Positions 52,030 to 64,000 of a stretch of DNA of 64,000 nt are shown in pieces. The translations under genes and the position numbers were made by a program. Source of the stretch: Sinohyriopsis cumingii (taxonomy: Eukaryota > Mollusca > Bivalvia > Unionida > Unionidae); assembly GCA_028554795.2 (NCBI GenBank), contig CM068832.1:89018511-89082510 (forward strand), read 5' to 3'. The stretch's first letter is position 1; each line of letters begins with the position of its first letter. Below the pieces are notes generated by a model. That model had not been told where the DNA came from and did no database searches. It worked only from the letters and a program-made list of their open reading frames with translations.

Positions 52030-55000
52030 TAATTGTTCTGGTCCTACTTTTGAGCTGAAGGGTTTTTGACATTCTAGTCAAAACTTCATTGTAAAGGTCA
52101 GAGGTAAAATCCAGTATGTCAAGGAGGAACAAATACATGGCTGGCTATGTGCCAAGAGGTTCAATACAGGATTAACAGTATGGCTTCACTGAAAACTTAG
52201 GCATCCTAAAAATGAACTGCACCCTCTTATCTAACTTTAGTGCTGTCAACAAAGCATTAGCACAATGAGGAAAAATGCTTCAATCATTTTAGTTCATTAT
52301 AGACACAGGGTGAATACAGAGGATAATTTAATCATCCTTTACTCATGTGTATCAGCTTATAACATTTGTGAAATGTAGAAATACAAGTGACTGTAGATGT
52401 ATATTTGGTCTTCCTTCACGTCTCTCTTTCCTACTGTTTTTACCTTATGATGCAGTCTTGTGCAGTGGCGTGCAATGATGTCCTAACCTATTTTGAGCCT
52501 CACATACATTTTCTAAGAATGTTCTATTTATATATTAAGTGATTAAACTAGGAAGTTTTAGTTACCAACCGAACTTAAGTGTCATATTGGCAGTGGTCTA
52601 CAGAGATCGGTGAGATGGGGGTTGACTAGCTATGAAAATTCATTCCCAAAATTACAGATTATCATTAATTTTGAATTTTGAAAGTTACATATACTACAAA
52701 ATTGTCTCGATTGAAATATACAATGCACTAAAATCTGAAATACATAAATAAAGTGTTATTTATTAATGTGTAGGCTATATTGATTTTGACAACACCTCTT
52801 AATCCCTGGTGAATTACAAGTTATATGATGTTGTATGGTGAACATAATTCACAGCAGGTATCTTCCTAATTCTTGTGACCCTTTATATTTAGAGTAAAGT
52901 CAAGGCAACTTAAATGTGAGACATATCTGAATGTCATTTACATATATGACTTTTGTTAAAAACAGAAAGGATCTGTATTTAGTTGAAATATGTTTAGTTT
53001 GTTCAGTACTAATTTTCCTTTCCTTGTAGGCTATAATGTAAGTTAGATGATGATGTCAGATTGCGATATAAGATGGAAATATTTCTACAAGGAGACATAT
53101 ATGACGCTGTATTCCATTGAATCACACATGCGTGAAGAAAAACGTATTTCCCTATGCATTTTTCAGATAAACACAATTAGAAACTACTTGAACTTAGTTA
53201 AAGATGTTTAGTTTGTTAGCACTAATTTAACATTTCCTGTACAGGCCTATTGTGCTATACGTTGCAGTCAAGATATGTGGGAATGAGATATAAATGTTAA
53301 TTCAGACATGTGCTACACCAATAAATATAGTATTATATCTATCTAAGCAGACCCCGTGTTAAAGCATACTTGTAATTCGTTTCAAACTTGTAGTATTTCA
53401 TGCTAGGTTTGAAATTGCAATATGACAGAAATTAGAGTAACTTTAGTGCTGTCAACAAAGCATTAGCACAAGGAGGAAAAGTGCTTCAATCATTTTAGTT
53501 CATTGTAGACACAGGATGAATACAGAGGATATTTTAATCATCCTTTATTCATGTGTATCAGCTTATAACATTTGTAAAATGTAGAAATACAAGTGACTGT
53601 AGATGTATATTTGATATTCCTTTACGTCTCTTTTTCCTACTGTTTTTAACTTGTGATGCAGTCTTGTGCAGTTGCGTGCAATGATGTCCTATCCTATTTT
53701 GAGCCTCAGATACATTTTCTAAGAGTTTTATATTTACAGATGAAATGACACAACTATTTTTAGGTAGCAACCGAACTTAAGTGTAATATTGGCAGTGGTG
53801 TGGACAAATAGGTGAGATGGGGGCTGACTAGCAATGAAACCTCATTCCTAAAATTACAGATTGTCAATGATTTTGAATTTTGAAAGTTACATATATTACA
53901 AAATTGTTTGGATTGAAATAGACAATGCATTAAAATCTGAAATGCAGAACTAAAGTGTTATTCGTTAATGTGTAGGCTATATTAAATATTAATATTGACA
54001 AGACCCCTTAATACCTGGGAAATGACAGGTTACATGAGGTTGTATGATGAACATGATTCACTGCAAATATCTTCCTGGTTCTCGTGACCCATACAATTTA
54101 GAATAAAGTCAAGGCAGCTAAAATGTGACAGACATACTTGAATGCCATTTTCATATATGACTTTTTTAAAAAACAAAATGGATTTGTAGTTATTTGAAAT
54201 ATATTTAGTTTGTTCTGTAATACTTTTACTTTCCTTGTAGGCTATAATGTATGTTAGATGTTTATGTCAGATAAGGATATAAGATGGAAATATTTCTACA
54301 AGGCCAGATATATGACGATGTATTATACTGACAACACACATGAGAGAAGAAAAATTGTAATACCAATGCATTTTTTCAGATACATAAAAATAGAAACGAC
54401 TTGAACTTAGTAAAAATATTTAGTTTGTTAGCGCTATTTTATCATCGGTTTGAACTTAAAGATATTTAGTGTGTTAGTGCTAATTTAACATTTCCTTTCC
54501 AGGACTATTGTGTTAGAAGTTGCAGTCAAGATAGGTGGGTATGGGATAGAAATGTTAAGGCCAGACATCTGATACACCAATCAATATATTATTCTATCTA
54601 TCTAATCAGACCTCATGCTATAGCATACTTGTAATTCTTTTCCACAATGTAGTATTTCATGCCAGGTTTCAAATTACAATATGACATAATTTAGAGCAAG
54701 ATAAACATTGTAAATATCTCATCTGGGGTTTTACGATTTCTTCATAGATTATTCTGGTCCTAATCTTGTACTGACACATGTTCTATATTTGGGTCAAAAC
54801 TTCAATGTAAAGAACAGATGTAAAATCCAATATTAGTACATGCAACTTAACATGTCCTTTGTTACGACAAGGAAGAAATAATGCATGGGTAGATACATGA
54901 CCAAAGGCTGAACTCAAAATTGATTATTTGTAATGTATACTGAACTGAGCGTCGACAAAACTCATTATTCAATGTTATTCTTTTAAAGTGGTAAAGTTTG

Positions 55001-55300
55001 AATGTAGACTAATATACAACACCTGAGAAAGCTACATTCTTGAGTTTGACAAGTACCCTTAAGTCTGCCAAACTCGCATTATACAGCCAACAAGTCCCAG
55101 CTGTTCTAAGTTTGCACTATCTAGTTTAAACCAACAATAACTGGGTGGTTTGAGCTGAAGCACAGACAACCTTGGATTGAAATGCTCACCCTTATCTAAC
55201 CTTTGTGTAGTCAATAATGCATTGTCACAGGGATATAAAGTGCTTCAGTGATCCAAGCTCATACAAGACTCTTGTAGGTTAAATACTTCCATCTGAACAC
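52030..55300 (+). repeat. Segmental tandem duplication, 1.2-kb unit, two full and one partial copy
   Basis: 'aactttagtgctgtcaacaaagcattagc' begins at 52233 and again at 53439 (period 1,206 bp), followed by about 1 kb of aligned sequence with around 10 percent differences. A diverged third start lies near 55199, and the preceding block ('gtcaaaacttcattgtaaag') recurs at 52076 and 54794. No coding signal. Confidence 0.8.
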
Positions 55301-55771
55301 ATGTGTCAGTTTTAAACTATGATCATCATTTCTTCATCTGCATCAAAAATCGTAACACTTGTAAAATGCAAAAAAAAAAAAAGAGACTGAAGAGAGTGAT
55401 TAGCTCTTCATTCATTTCTGTCTTTCCTAATCATTCTCTCTTCCAAAACAGAAGTGTGCAGATGTGCACGATGATGATTGACACTATTTGGAGCCTCTAA
55501 TACATTTTCTAAGTATAGAGAAGCACTTGCTAACACCTGACAATGAAAATAACCGCCCCATAAACCTCCCACATAGAAAAGAGAGTGCAATCGCCAAATG
55601 AATAAAAGAAAAACAAAACTTGCCTACCCTTCCCCCACCCCCGCCTCTCGACCACACTATAAACACATACTCATAGCATACTCCCAGTAAAACAGACACG
55701 GTACATATACATCTATAAACTGATATACAGCCCAATACATACCAAGCTTCCACTCCCACACCCCCTCCCCA

Positions 55772-55816
55772 AAAATAATAATACTAATACTAATACTACT
55801 AATAATAATAATAATA
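55772..55816. repeat. (AAT)n/(ACT)n microsatellite
   Basis: Imperfect AAT/ACT trinucleotide repeat. Confidence 0.85.
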
Positions 55817-57224
55817 CATTATCATGTAGGGCTTTTTATTCTGACTGAAGAAACCCCGCTTTAGAATACAACTTGCATGGTGGCTTTGACAGGACATCGA
55901 TTGGTGTTGCTACAAACTCACGGCGCTGTAACACCCAGATAAGGGTCGCACTAATCAACAGCTGCTGCTAGCCAATATGATACGGTGAACCCTTGGAAAA
56001 TCACAAGTACGCACAGTACACGAAAACTAGTAACTTTCATAGAGTAGGAAAATTCACAATTCCGGACTATTCGACTTGGATGTGACTCAAATGTTTGTCG
56101 TTATGTTAGGGAGCGATCCGCGCAAAATAGGAGACTGGACATAGATTCTGAACAAACATATATAACTTAAGTTTCCTGCTTGTGTACATTATCAGAGCCT
56201 TAGTCAGAAGAAGATAGACGACGACGTTCCAGATGCAATAGTTTTATGTGGCTTGGTTGGGTGGCATGGAACAGCTGATTATCACAAAAAATTAAATAGC
56301 ACGCAAATGCGTGCAGGCTAACGAGTCGAGCATGCCTAACTGCAATATACAACTATAATCCAACGAACGAACGAACTATATTCTTAACTACTTTAGTTTA
56401 TTTGGAACATGAATGGTCACAGAAGGAGACAGTCACAATCGGAACTGATTCGGCTTTTGCTGTAGTAATGTACTGGTAAAAGGATCAATAGCGTCCTCCA
56501 CAAGCATCTTCGCTGAAAAAGGTTCCGATAACCCTACCTACACCTTGTGGATCTAACAGCTATATATGTGCTGTTCCAAGTGACATGTATTGGATTTCAT
56601 CAATTGCCTCACTTAGTATTTAATGCCAGCGAACCAATAGCTCGATGCATTGTACATCGGCCGAAACAGGTGGGGGCAATTGACCAAAAAAGGATACTTT
56701 GTAAGTTTAACATCGAAAGTATGACAATTTACCAGAGGAAAACCATTGCAGGTCTATATTGGTGAACGGTATTTGTGTCAAAATTGGAAAGGCGCTTTTT
56801 TAGCAGTCCATTCAAGTTGTGTGCTCCCCTTGTCTCGATCAAGTATGAACAGTATTCAAATTTGAACAATTTAATTTTGATTGGATTCAGTTGCTTGCCG
56901 CTGCTACCAATGTAATTCACAGACCCGAAACACATAAATATCTACCCGATATGGCAGTGTGTAGATAAGGTTATCGGAAGCTTGGCTAGTGAAGATGCTC
57001 CACCAGAGGCGAATGATTAAATACTTCCGAGGTTAGTTGACAATCGAACGAAAATGGCCCGGAGATCGTCTTGCTGCAGTGTCAATGGGAACGTCGGTAA
57101 TTTTAGTTGAGAAAGAAACTGTGGAAGTAATTCGGCGCCATTAAGTGAACTGCTTTTATTCGCTAAGAATAATAGGGTAGCGGAAGCAGACAGAATTACA
57201 GTCGAAATATTTTCGGCCTTTGGG
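55817..57224. other. No gene seen
   Basis: Slightly more GC-rich than the flanks. Open frames at 56547-56765 (plus) and 57017-57424 (minus) have no recognisable motif; part of the latter is the 'ggacgtccgcag' repeat. Confidence 0.4.
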
Positions 57225-57300
57225 GTTGTCCATAAAGGACGTCCGCAGATAATTTGTTTTCCTACCCCTCCCCCTTGTCCGCTTTTGTCCGTATGAGGCT
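57225..57300 (+). repeat. Half copy of the 'CATAAAGGACGTC' element
   Basis: 'gtccataaaggacgtccgcag...cccctcccccttgtccgctttt' matches one end and the C-rich core of the element at 58235-58435. Confidence 0.6.
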
Positions 57301-58234
57301 TACTCCCCACTCCCGGGCTGTGGATGTCTCCATCTAGCATTATACACTGCTTTATACCCTGGCAAAGGAATAGCTGGTGCTCTGAAAATACAGCGCTCAA
57401 TGATCTCATCACAACATGATGCACAAAACAAAGAAAACAAAAATAAACAGAAAGTCTTTCTTTAAAAGAGTCTTTACTGAGGACATAGAACTAAAGTTGT
57501 CATCTCACAGAAAGCTAAGTTCGATAGACTGTCAATGTCTTACTGCACTTTAACAAACACAGACTGTAGCCAGTCAAATAAGTTGCGAACAACTGGCAGA
57601 CAATCATCACTGCTTTCACTTGCGAAAGTTCATGATGCAGTTTACATAATAGCGCTAATATATTTAGGCTCCACAGCGCCGACGTCTGCCACTTCAGTTT
57701 GTGTGCTCGCTAATGCATGCCTGTGAATACAGACATGATTGCGCTTCGCAGTCTGTGATGGACAGTACAGGCCACACTGATTACAATCTCGATTCTCATA
57801 TTAGCTCAAAATGTATCGATATTAAAAACTCTATTAAACAGTACGTTGCCTATGTCACTGATTAACACACACGTGTGCGGAATGCAGCTGGAGTCAATGA
57901 TTTTAGATATGCTATGCGTAGCAGCAGTGTTTTTGTGGCTACTGCTGCCAGCCGCCTGCTTCAAGGGAGGCTGGCACTCTCTCTGCAGTTGCATGGTCAG
58001 CCAGGGTCTTCATCACAGGCCAGCTACTACATTGTCTGAATTGAGAGCGTTATACAGGCCGTGGTGCATCTTACTTGGCTTTGTGTATACTCGCTCAGGT
58101 CCGCAGGGCCGATATTTTGGCCATGTAATCAACCTCAGGCACTGAGAGCCAGACCTATGCATTAATGCCAACCCATTCGCATATATTATGTGGCAAGAAT
58201 CGTACAAATTGAAATTAACAAATAGTTTATACTT
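57301..58234. other. No gene seen
   Basis: Open frames of 60-100 codons on both strands at 57535-58145 overlap one another and have no motif. Confidence 0.4.
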
Positions 58235-58435
58235 AGGGATCACCCATAAAGGACGTCAGCAAAACATACCGAAATACACGCAGAAGGCCAAAAGCAGCTG
58301 TTCAGCACAGAATATTTTAACAAAAATACTAGCTTGCGGACGTCCGCAAGGTGCTTTGCACCCTCTCTAACCTTGTCCGCATTTGAACAAACCCCCCCTC
58401 CCCATCTTTGCAGACGTCCTTTATGAATGATCCCT
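58235..58435. mobile_element. 201-bp MITE-like element
   Basis: Ends are inverted: AGGGATCACCCATAAAGGAC at the left and, complemented, the same word with two differences at the right (gtcctttatgaatgatccct). The core has 'gacgtccgcaaggtg' and a C-rich tract. A partial relative is at 57225. Confidence 0.7.
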
Positions 58436-58664
58436 TTGCTGTTATAGTAATGTAGTGCACTTCACCTGAGGCAAACCACACAAAACATCATATCGATGTG
58501 TATTCATTCTACTACATCCGAAGTAATTTCACGATGTGACGGAAATGGACGAGCGATGTTCCTATCGAACAGCACGACTACGTTTCTTATGCAGTTACTT
58601 CCCTTAGCTGGAAGTCATTCAGTTCAACTGATGCAACAATTACTGCGATGTCGTAATATTGGGC

Positions 58665-60090
58665 TCCAACTTGGAATACACCATTTCTCGAGACGTGCCA
58701 CGCAAACACTTGGAATTCCAAATTGTTGCGCTCTTTCTCAGTAAATTGCTTGGACGTTGGCTTCAACTTGGAATAACCATTTCTAGAGAAATTGCACGCA
58801 ACAATTTGGAATTCCAAATTAATCGGTGTGTGTGTCATGGTATGTGTATGTGTGTGTCTGTGTGTGTGTGTGTGTTTGTGTTCTGTACTTTGAAATTACA
58901 TTCGGTATAAGAATAAAGACTCTTTCATCTTGTAAATTCTAAGTACTAGTCTGCTATCTATTTATTTTATATTAGTTTTCAAACTACTGATTGGTTCATT
59001 ATATAATGAAATAGTTTAATCTACAAGGACCTTTGGAAAAGATGAGTTGACAAAATACAATGAAAAATAGTAAATAAAAGTTATGAAGAAGGGGAGTGGA
59101 ATGATTGACTTAAAAAGTGTCACTTATTATCACAAAATTACAGAAGACAAAATTTAAGTTGAAAATAAGAATTGTAAGGCAGTCTGTGGGATGGCGTTCC
59201 CACCAATGATTACCTATGTACGAGAAATATAAAAAAAAAAAAAAAAATGATTTGCAATACGATACTGTCTTCGATGGTTACTACAGCTATTATCAGTAGT
59301 GAATTCACTATTATAATTCAACTGTTGCCAATATTTATTTGGGTCGTTTATATTCTCTTCAGCTATGTTATAAAAATAGATTTGTCTCAAATTGCTCTGC
59401 ACTTGATTTTTAACTTAAAATGTACCTTTGAAGAGAACATAATTCATACGGCATGCTCACTGCAAGCCACGTATAATGCATTGATTGATGTTATCTAAAC
59501 ATATTTGTTATTATTATTTACTTGCGTAAATGAAAATTAATTTGATAGGACTATACATTTTGATTCCAAACATAAACAGTTAAGTTTCAAAGTTTAATTA
59601 TTACTCATCAATTGATGTTTTAATTAGGAAATTTAGAAAATTTATATTAATAGTCATTAATACACTTCATACTATATGTACTTTGATGACATTGTTCACA
59701 AGATAATGTCACAACCTATCTTAAATTTTACTTGAAACTGATAAAAGTAAGCAAAATATACTTACTTTATGCTTTAATTTCGCCAATTTTGCCGACGAAT
59801 TGTTACAGATTCCTACAACATCTTGAAGTTTCCCATCCAGCAGATTAAATACATTATTGACAGAATCTTTGTCACGGATTTATTTGTCGTCTTATTGTTT
59901 ACGTAGTTTTCCTTACAAAATGATGCAAAAATATTCCTATCAATGTCTTTCATTGTTAACACTCTAATGAAACTGATGCTAAGTCAGCCGCTCGGCTAAT
60001 TTATATCGGTTCACACGGTCAGGCAATTTCTCGAGAAAGAGCGCAACAATCGGGATTCAGAAATGTTGCGTTATTCCAAGTTGGATCCAA
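58665..60090. repeat. Inverted 'CAACTTGGAATAAC...TTGTTGCGCTCTTTCTCGAG' repeats around 1.4 kb
   Basis: Two tandem copies of a ~75-bp block at 58670-58825 (each with 'caacttggaat' and palindromic 'ttggaattccaa') and one inverted copy at about 60023-60085. The interior has (GT)n at 58825-58880 and no coding frame. Possibly the two ends of a non-autonomous DNA element. Confidence 0.4.
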
Positions 60091-60824
60091 ACAGTAACAT
60101 CAAGTATTAACTGTTGATAAGAGTTCACATTTATTGATCTGCCTTGTGTGGTGCGGAGGTTGTAAACTGCAGTTCAGACACTGCTTGACTGTTAGGATAC
60201 TTAAACTGTGGGCTCTGGTAAAGTGGACCTGACTAGCTGTAAATATTGAGTGTTGGTTGCTGTCTTGGTCATATAAGTAAGTAATAGTTTGCATCTTCAG
60301 TAATTTGTAATCTATTCTTTAAAAATCACAAAATGGCGGGCGTTGGTCATTTCCTGTCCTATCTCAAGATTCATTTCAACTAATCCACACAATTAGGTCA
60401 GGTCCTATACAAAATCACATTTCTGGTGTTGGGGAACATATCCTAAAACACAATATGATAGTATCCTTGCTAAAACTATTTTCTATATAAAATTGACGGT
60501 ATTCTGTTAATCAACGCTTGTTACTCACCAGCAAATCCCACAATGCAACCATAAATGGCAAACATCCGCTTTCCCTTCTTGTTTTTGACTTGGTAGATAT
60601 GATATTTTTTAAAAATGTTACACCAAATTAGCTTATCTTATCACCATTGTCCTCATCATACGCAAAATATTTACCTGGCAGAGACAGAAATAAAGCACAA
60701 CAAGTACTGATGATGAATCGTCCAAGATTGTTGCTCTCCAGCCACCTCATTACCACTCTAAAAATAACTCGTTTTCCTCTATCTATATAGCCTTCTGTTA
60801 GCTGAATCATCAGCACCAGAACAC
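60091..60824. other. No gene seen
   Basis: No coding motif; intergenic sequence up to the LINE relic. Confidence 0.45.
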
Positions 60825-63530
60825 ATTATGGGCCCAAGAACCATACAGTTTCCTTGCGGTGTCTGAAACAAAGCCTGTAAATGGACAAAACCTTGTGTGA
60901 GTTGTGACTCATGCGAAGTATGGTATCAATATTGTATGGGTATGACACTTTTGTATTCGATACCAGTAACAGTTACCAGTGCCTTAGCGACAGTACCCAA
61001 GCAGACAGTGAGATAAGCTTTAACAACCCAACTGATACTTCATCTCCGCACAAGCAGAGAAGCACCTCTACAACACATGGTCCCAATGGAATTAGAATTG
61101 ACTTACCCACGAGAATCCTTGTCATTAACTGTCAATCTATAAACGGGCCTGGGAAGAAGGGACTACTTAGCAATATGATCTCCTCTACCAATGCCACCAT
61201 TGTTATTGGTACGGAATCATGGCTTAGACAGCAACATAAATACATGTGAAGTATTCCCAGCAAATTTCAGGTCCTACCGCAAAGATTGTCTAGAGGGATC
61301 ACATGGTGGTGGGGGGTGGGGGTATTTGTCATAGTATCAGACCAGTATTCCAGCTGCGAGCCAGAAGAACTTAAGGCAGATAATACCTTTGAGTTAGTTT
61401 GGGCCAAAACCGAGGTGAAGGGGGCGTCAGACCTATACGTGGGTGACTTATAAAAACCTCCGTCCTTGACTAAACAAAACTGCCTTGACCAGCTTCGCTC
61501 ATGCCTTATACGAATCCCATGAGATGCGCACATATGGCTAGGAGGAGACTTCAGCCTGGCAGATATTGACTGGGAGAATGAGTGTCCACAAGCAATGCCC
61601 AGTGCCAACAGCTACTAAATATCATAAAGGACTAATTCCTGGAACAGGTTGTAGATGCAGCAAGACGTGTGACTGAATTCTTCAAACCTTCTTGAACAAT
61701 TCTTCACAAACAACAAAAGACTAACCAGCAAGTGTGAGGTCATACCATGAATAGTTGACCATGAATCAGTTTGTATAGAGTCCAGCCTACAATAAATGAA
61801 AGTGAAGAAAACAGCTCATAAGGTCGTCCAATACAAAAATGCATACTAGGGCCAAGTACTTAAATAATTGAAGTCATCACATGAATCATTCTTACATGAA
61901 TCAGATAACCTTTCTGCAAATGGTTCATAGGACATGTTTGAGGAGAAAATCAAACGGTTAATGGATACATTTATAGCTTCTAAGACCTTATCTGGAAACA
62001 AAACAATCAAGCCTTGGATAGACAAATCCATTAAAGCCCATCACAGAAGACGGAACGAATTGTTTGCAAGACAGAACACAACAGGAAAACCAAACAGATT
62101 GGAAAGCATACAAAGATGCAAAACCAAGATTACAACACTTGGAACGGCAGGACTACGAAGATATATTGAAAATTGGATAGAAATTGGAAATCCAAATTAA
62201 TAATTACACCCAAACAAACAGAAGAGACTTTTGAACTACATTAAAACCTTACGTAGAGACAACTGTGGTGTGGCACCACTCAAAGAACACGGGAAACTAC
62301 ATTCAGAGGCATCCAACAAGGCTTACATACTGAATCGTCATTATTAGTCAGTCTTCACACAAGAGGATGTGAGTGATCTGCCAAGCCTACAATGAGACCG
62401 TTAACTATCAATGTCTGACATCCAAGTTGCAGCATTCTTGAGGTATATTTATTAGAAGTGTCTCTCAACAGATTATGTTCCTGATGTGTGGAAAACAGCA
62501 AACGTTACAGCTATCTTCAAAACTGGCGAAAGATTCAATGCCAGCAATTATATACATGTCTCCCTTGCACGTATCTGCTGTTAAATACTTGAACACATCA
62601 TAGTCACCAACATGATGCAACATCTAGATCACTTCAACATTCTAACAGACCGCCAGCATTGTATACGTGTCAGAAGATGCTGTGAAACAGATCATAACCC
62701 TAGTGGATGAACTCGCCAAATCCTTAGAGGGAAGGAGTATGACCTTGCTATTCTTGATTTAGGTAAGGATTTCGAGTGTGTCCCCCATGAAAGACTCCTC
62801 TGTATGTTGGACCACTATGGCATCAGGGGTAATACCCAGAAATGAATCAGAAATTTCCTGACAGACAGATCAGAGAGTTATATTAAATGAAGCAACATCA
62901 GACCCAGCAAAGGTTGTTAGTGGGGAACCTCAAGAGAGTGTTTTGGTCCCATCCTCTTCATGGTGTTCATCAATGATCTACCTGAGAGTGTCAAATCCAA
63001 TACAATACATTGTGCAGATGACTGTATAGTCTTCCGGGAAATAAATGCCTGCAAGGACTGTGAGACCCTTCAAGAAGACCTAAACCGACTGTCCCTCTGG
63101 GAAAAAAATTGAGGTGGGTCGTTCCACCCAGAAAATGCAGCATCCTAAGAGATTGCAGGAAGAAATCACAGTCGTGTCCGACTATAAACTTAAGTGGCAC
63201 AAGTTAACCAATGAACAGGCAACAAAATATATGTGGGTGGAATTATTGATAGACCACTCTTGGAAAAGGAACATAGACAAGATAGCGAAGAAAGGGAACA
63301 TTAACCTTGGTTTCCTGGGCCGCATCCTCCAAATCAATAATGACGAAGTAAAAACATATTTCTCTCTGGTTCGACCAGGTCTTGAGTACTGCTCAACTGT
63401 GTGGAACCTACATAATAAAGACCTAATACATAAGATAGAGATGGTTCAGAGGAGAGCTGCTAGATTCACTACAAATAATTATTGTAACACTAGCAGTGTC
63501 AGTGCAATGACGAAAACGTAAACTGACTCT
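60825..63530 (+). pseudogene. Degraded Jockey/CR1-type LINE (PHD, endonuclease, RT)
   Basis: In order, across several frames: a PHD-finger relic (CKWTKPCVSCDSCEVWYQ, ~60873-60940, one TGA), then ILVINCQSINGPGKKGLL and VIGTESWL (APE endonuclease N-terminus, 61104-61235), further endonuclease pieces (VFPANFRSYRKD; WLGGDFSLADIDWENE, ~61535-61580), a linker (TIKPWIDKSIKAHHRRR, 62003-62060), RT relics with CADD at about 63012-63025, and an open RT C-terminus (63114-63521: FSLVRPGLEYCSTVW, KIEMVQRRAARF). Many stops and frameshifts make it an old dead copy. Full LINEs of this kind copy themselves by target-primed reverse transcription. Confidence 0.85.
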
Positions 63531-63664
63531 TTTACTTACTTCTGCCTTTCCTATCATTGCTCTTCTATCATATCACTTCCGTCTTTACTTTATCTTTGAC
63601 CATGCACAACCCGTTGCTTAATAGTCGAGTGTGACTTCGTTAACGTATTGATAGATAGATAGAT
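63531..63664 (+). repeat. LINE 3' end with (GATA)n tail
   Basis: A pyrimidine-rich 3' region followed by GATAGATAGATAGAT at about 63650-63664, a typical microsatellite tail for this LINE type. Confidence 0.6.
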
Positions 63665-64000
63665 TATCGCTAATATATGTTTGTGGGATTTTCACTTTTA
63701 ATGTAGCTTTAACACATTTTCAGTCATATTACTGCAATATCTGCAGTGTTGCAGTTTATTATGTCTAGTACTGGAGTATCATGATGCAAAATAGTCCTAC
63801 AAAGTTGGACCTCGACCCTGATTTTTATGTTTTGAGCATCGAGTTCTGACTGCCCAAATGACGGCACTGTGTAGGGTGTTCTGATGTCGATTAACATCGC
63901 AATGATAGGTCAAATTTTCAGGAAAATCGTACACTTGGCAAGCCGTTTGGGCGTTTTCTATAAATGAAAGTTATGTTTTAGTCAGATTTTACCTATGCTA
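63665..64000. other. No gene seen
   Basis: Intergenic sequence after the LINE tail. Confidence 0.45.

Noticed and set aside
57017..57424. 135-codon minus-strand frame
   Set aside because: No recognised motif; part is the 'ggacgtccgcag' repeat and C-rich tract.

Overview
The window is AT-rich eukaryotic DNA, almost certainly from an invertebrate animal. A lophotrochozoan, probably a mollusc, is my best guess: it has GT-AG introns with long spacers, many dispersed repeats and microsatellites, and repeat heads that resemble ones I associate with bivalve and gastropod genomes. The species call is inference. No intact single-copy host gene is visible.

Positions 321-6724 hold four exon-like pieces of a decayed SET-domain gene (KMT5A-like SET core plus a C-terminal RPWT-type module). 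Positions 6725-21311 hold no gene I can support, only divergent repeats, two dispersed elements and an (AT)n tract.

The centre (21317-42119, flanked by TGTTT direct repeats) is one complete but decayed Polinton/Maverick (adintovirus-like) element with ~515 bp terminal inverted repeats. From left to right it carries: a TIR-borne zinc-ribbon gene; a coiled-coil gene; a minor virion-type gene split by a retrotransposon; a capsid gene; an adenovirus pX-like core gene; a truncated adenain-type protease; a non-coding repeat zone; a coiled-coil gene; an HNH homing-type endonuclease; a second zinc-ribbon gene; a family-B polymerase/SF1 helicase/HNH fusion; a DDE integrase; a zinc-ribbon/PLA2 protein; a packaging ATPase; and the second TIR zinc-ribbon copy. 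The replication, integration, packaging and capsid genes all carry frameshifts, stops or insertions. The small zinc-ribbon, PLA2, HNH and coiled-coil genes are open.

Nested inside (23368-30821) is a young Ty3/Gypsy retrotransposon of 7.45 kb with near-identical LTRs, AAATC target duplication, and the unusual domain order Gag-PR-INT-RT-RH (Gmr1-like). A 182-bp near-perfect hairpin element has destroyed the Polinton protease.

Right of the Polinton, 42125-60800 is mainly repeat-rich intergenic DNA with one exon-sized fragment of methionyl-tRNA synthetase (46830-47061). A degraded Jockey/CR1-type LINE occupies 60825-63660.
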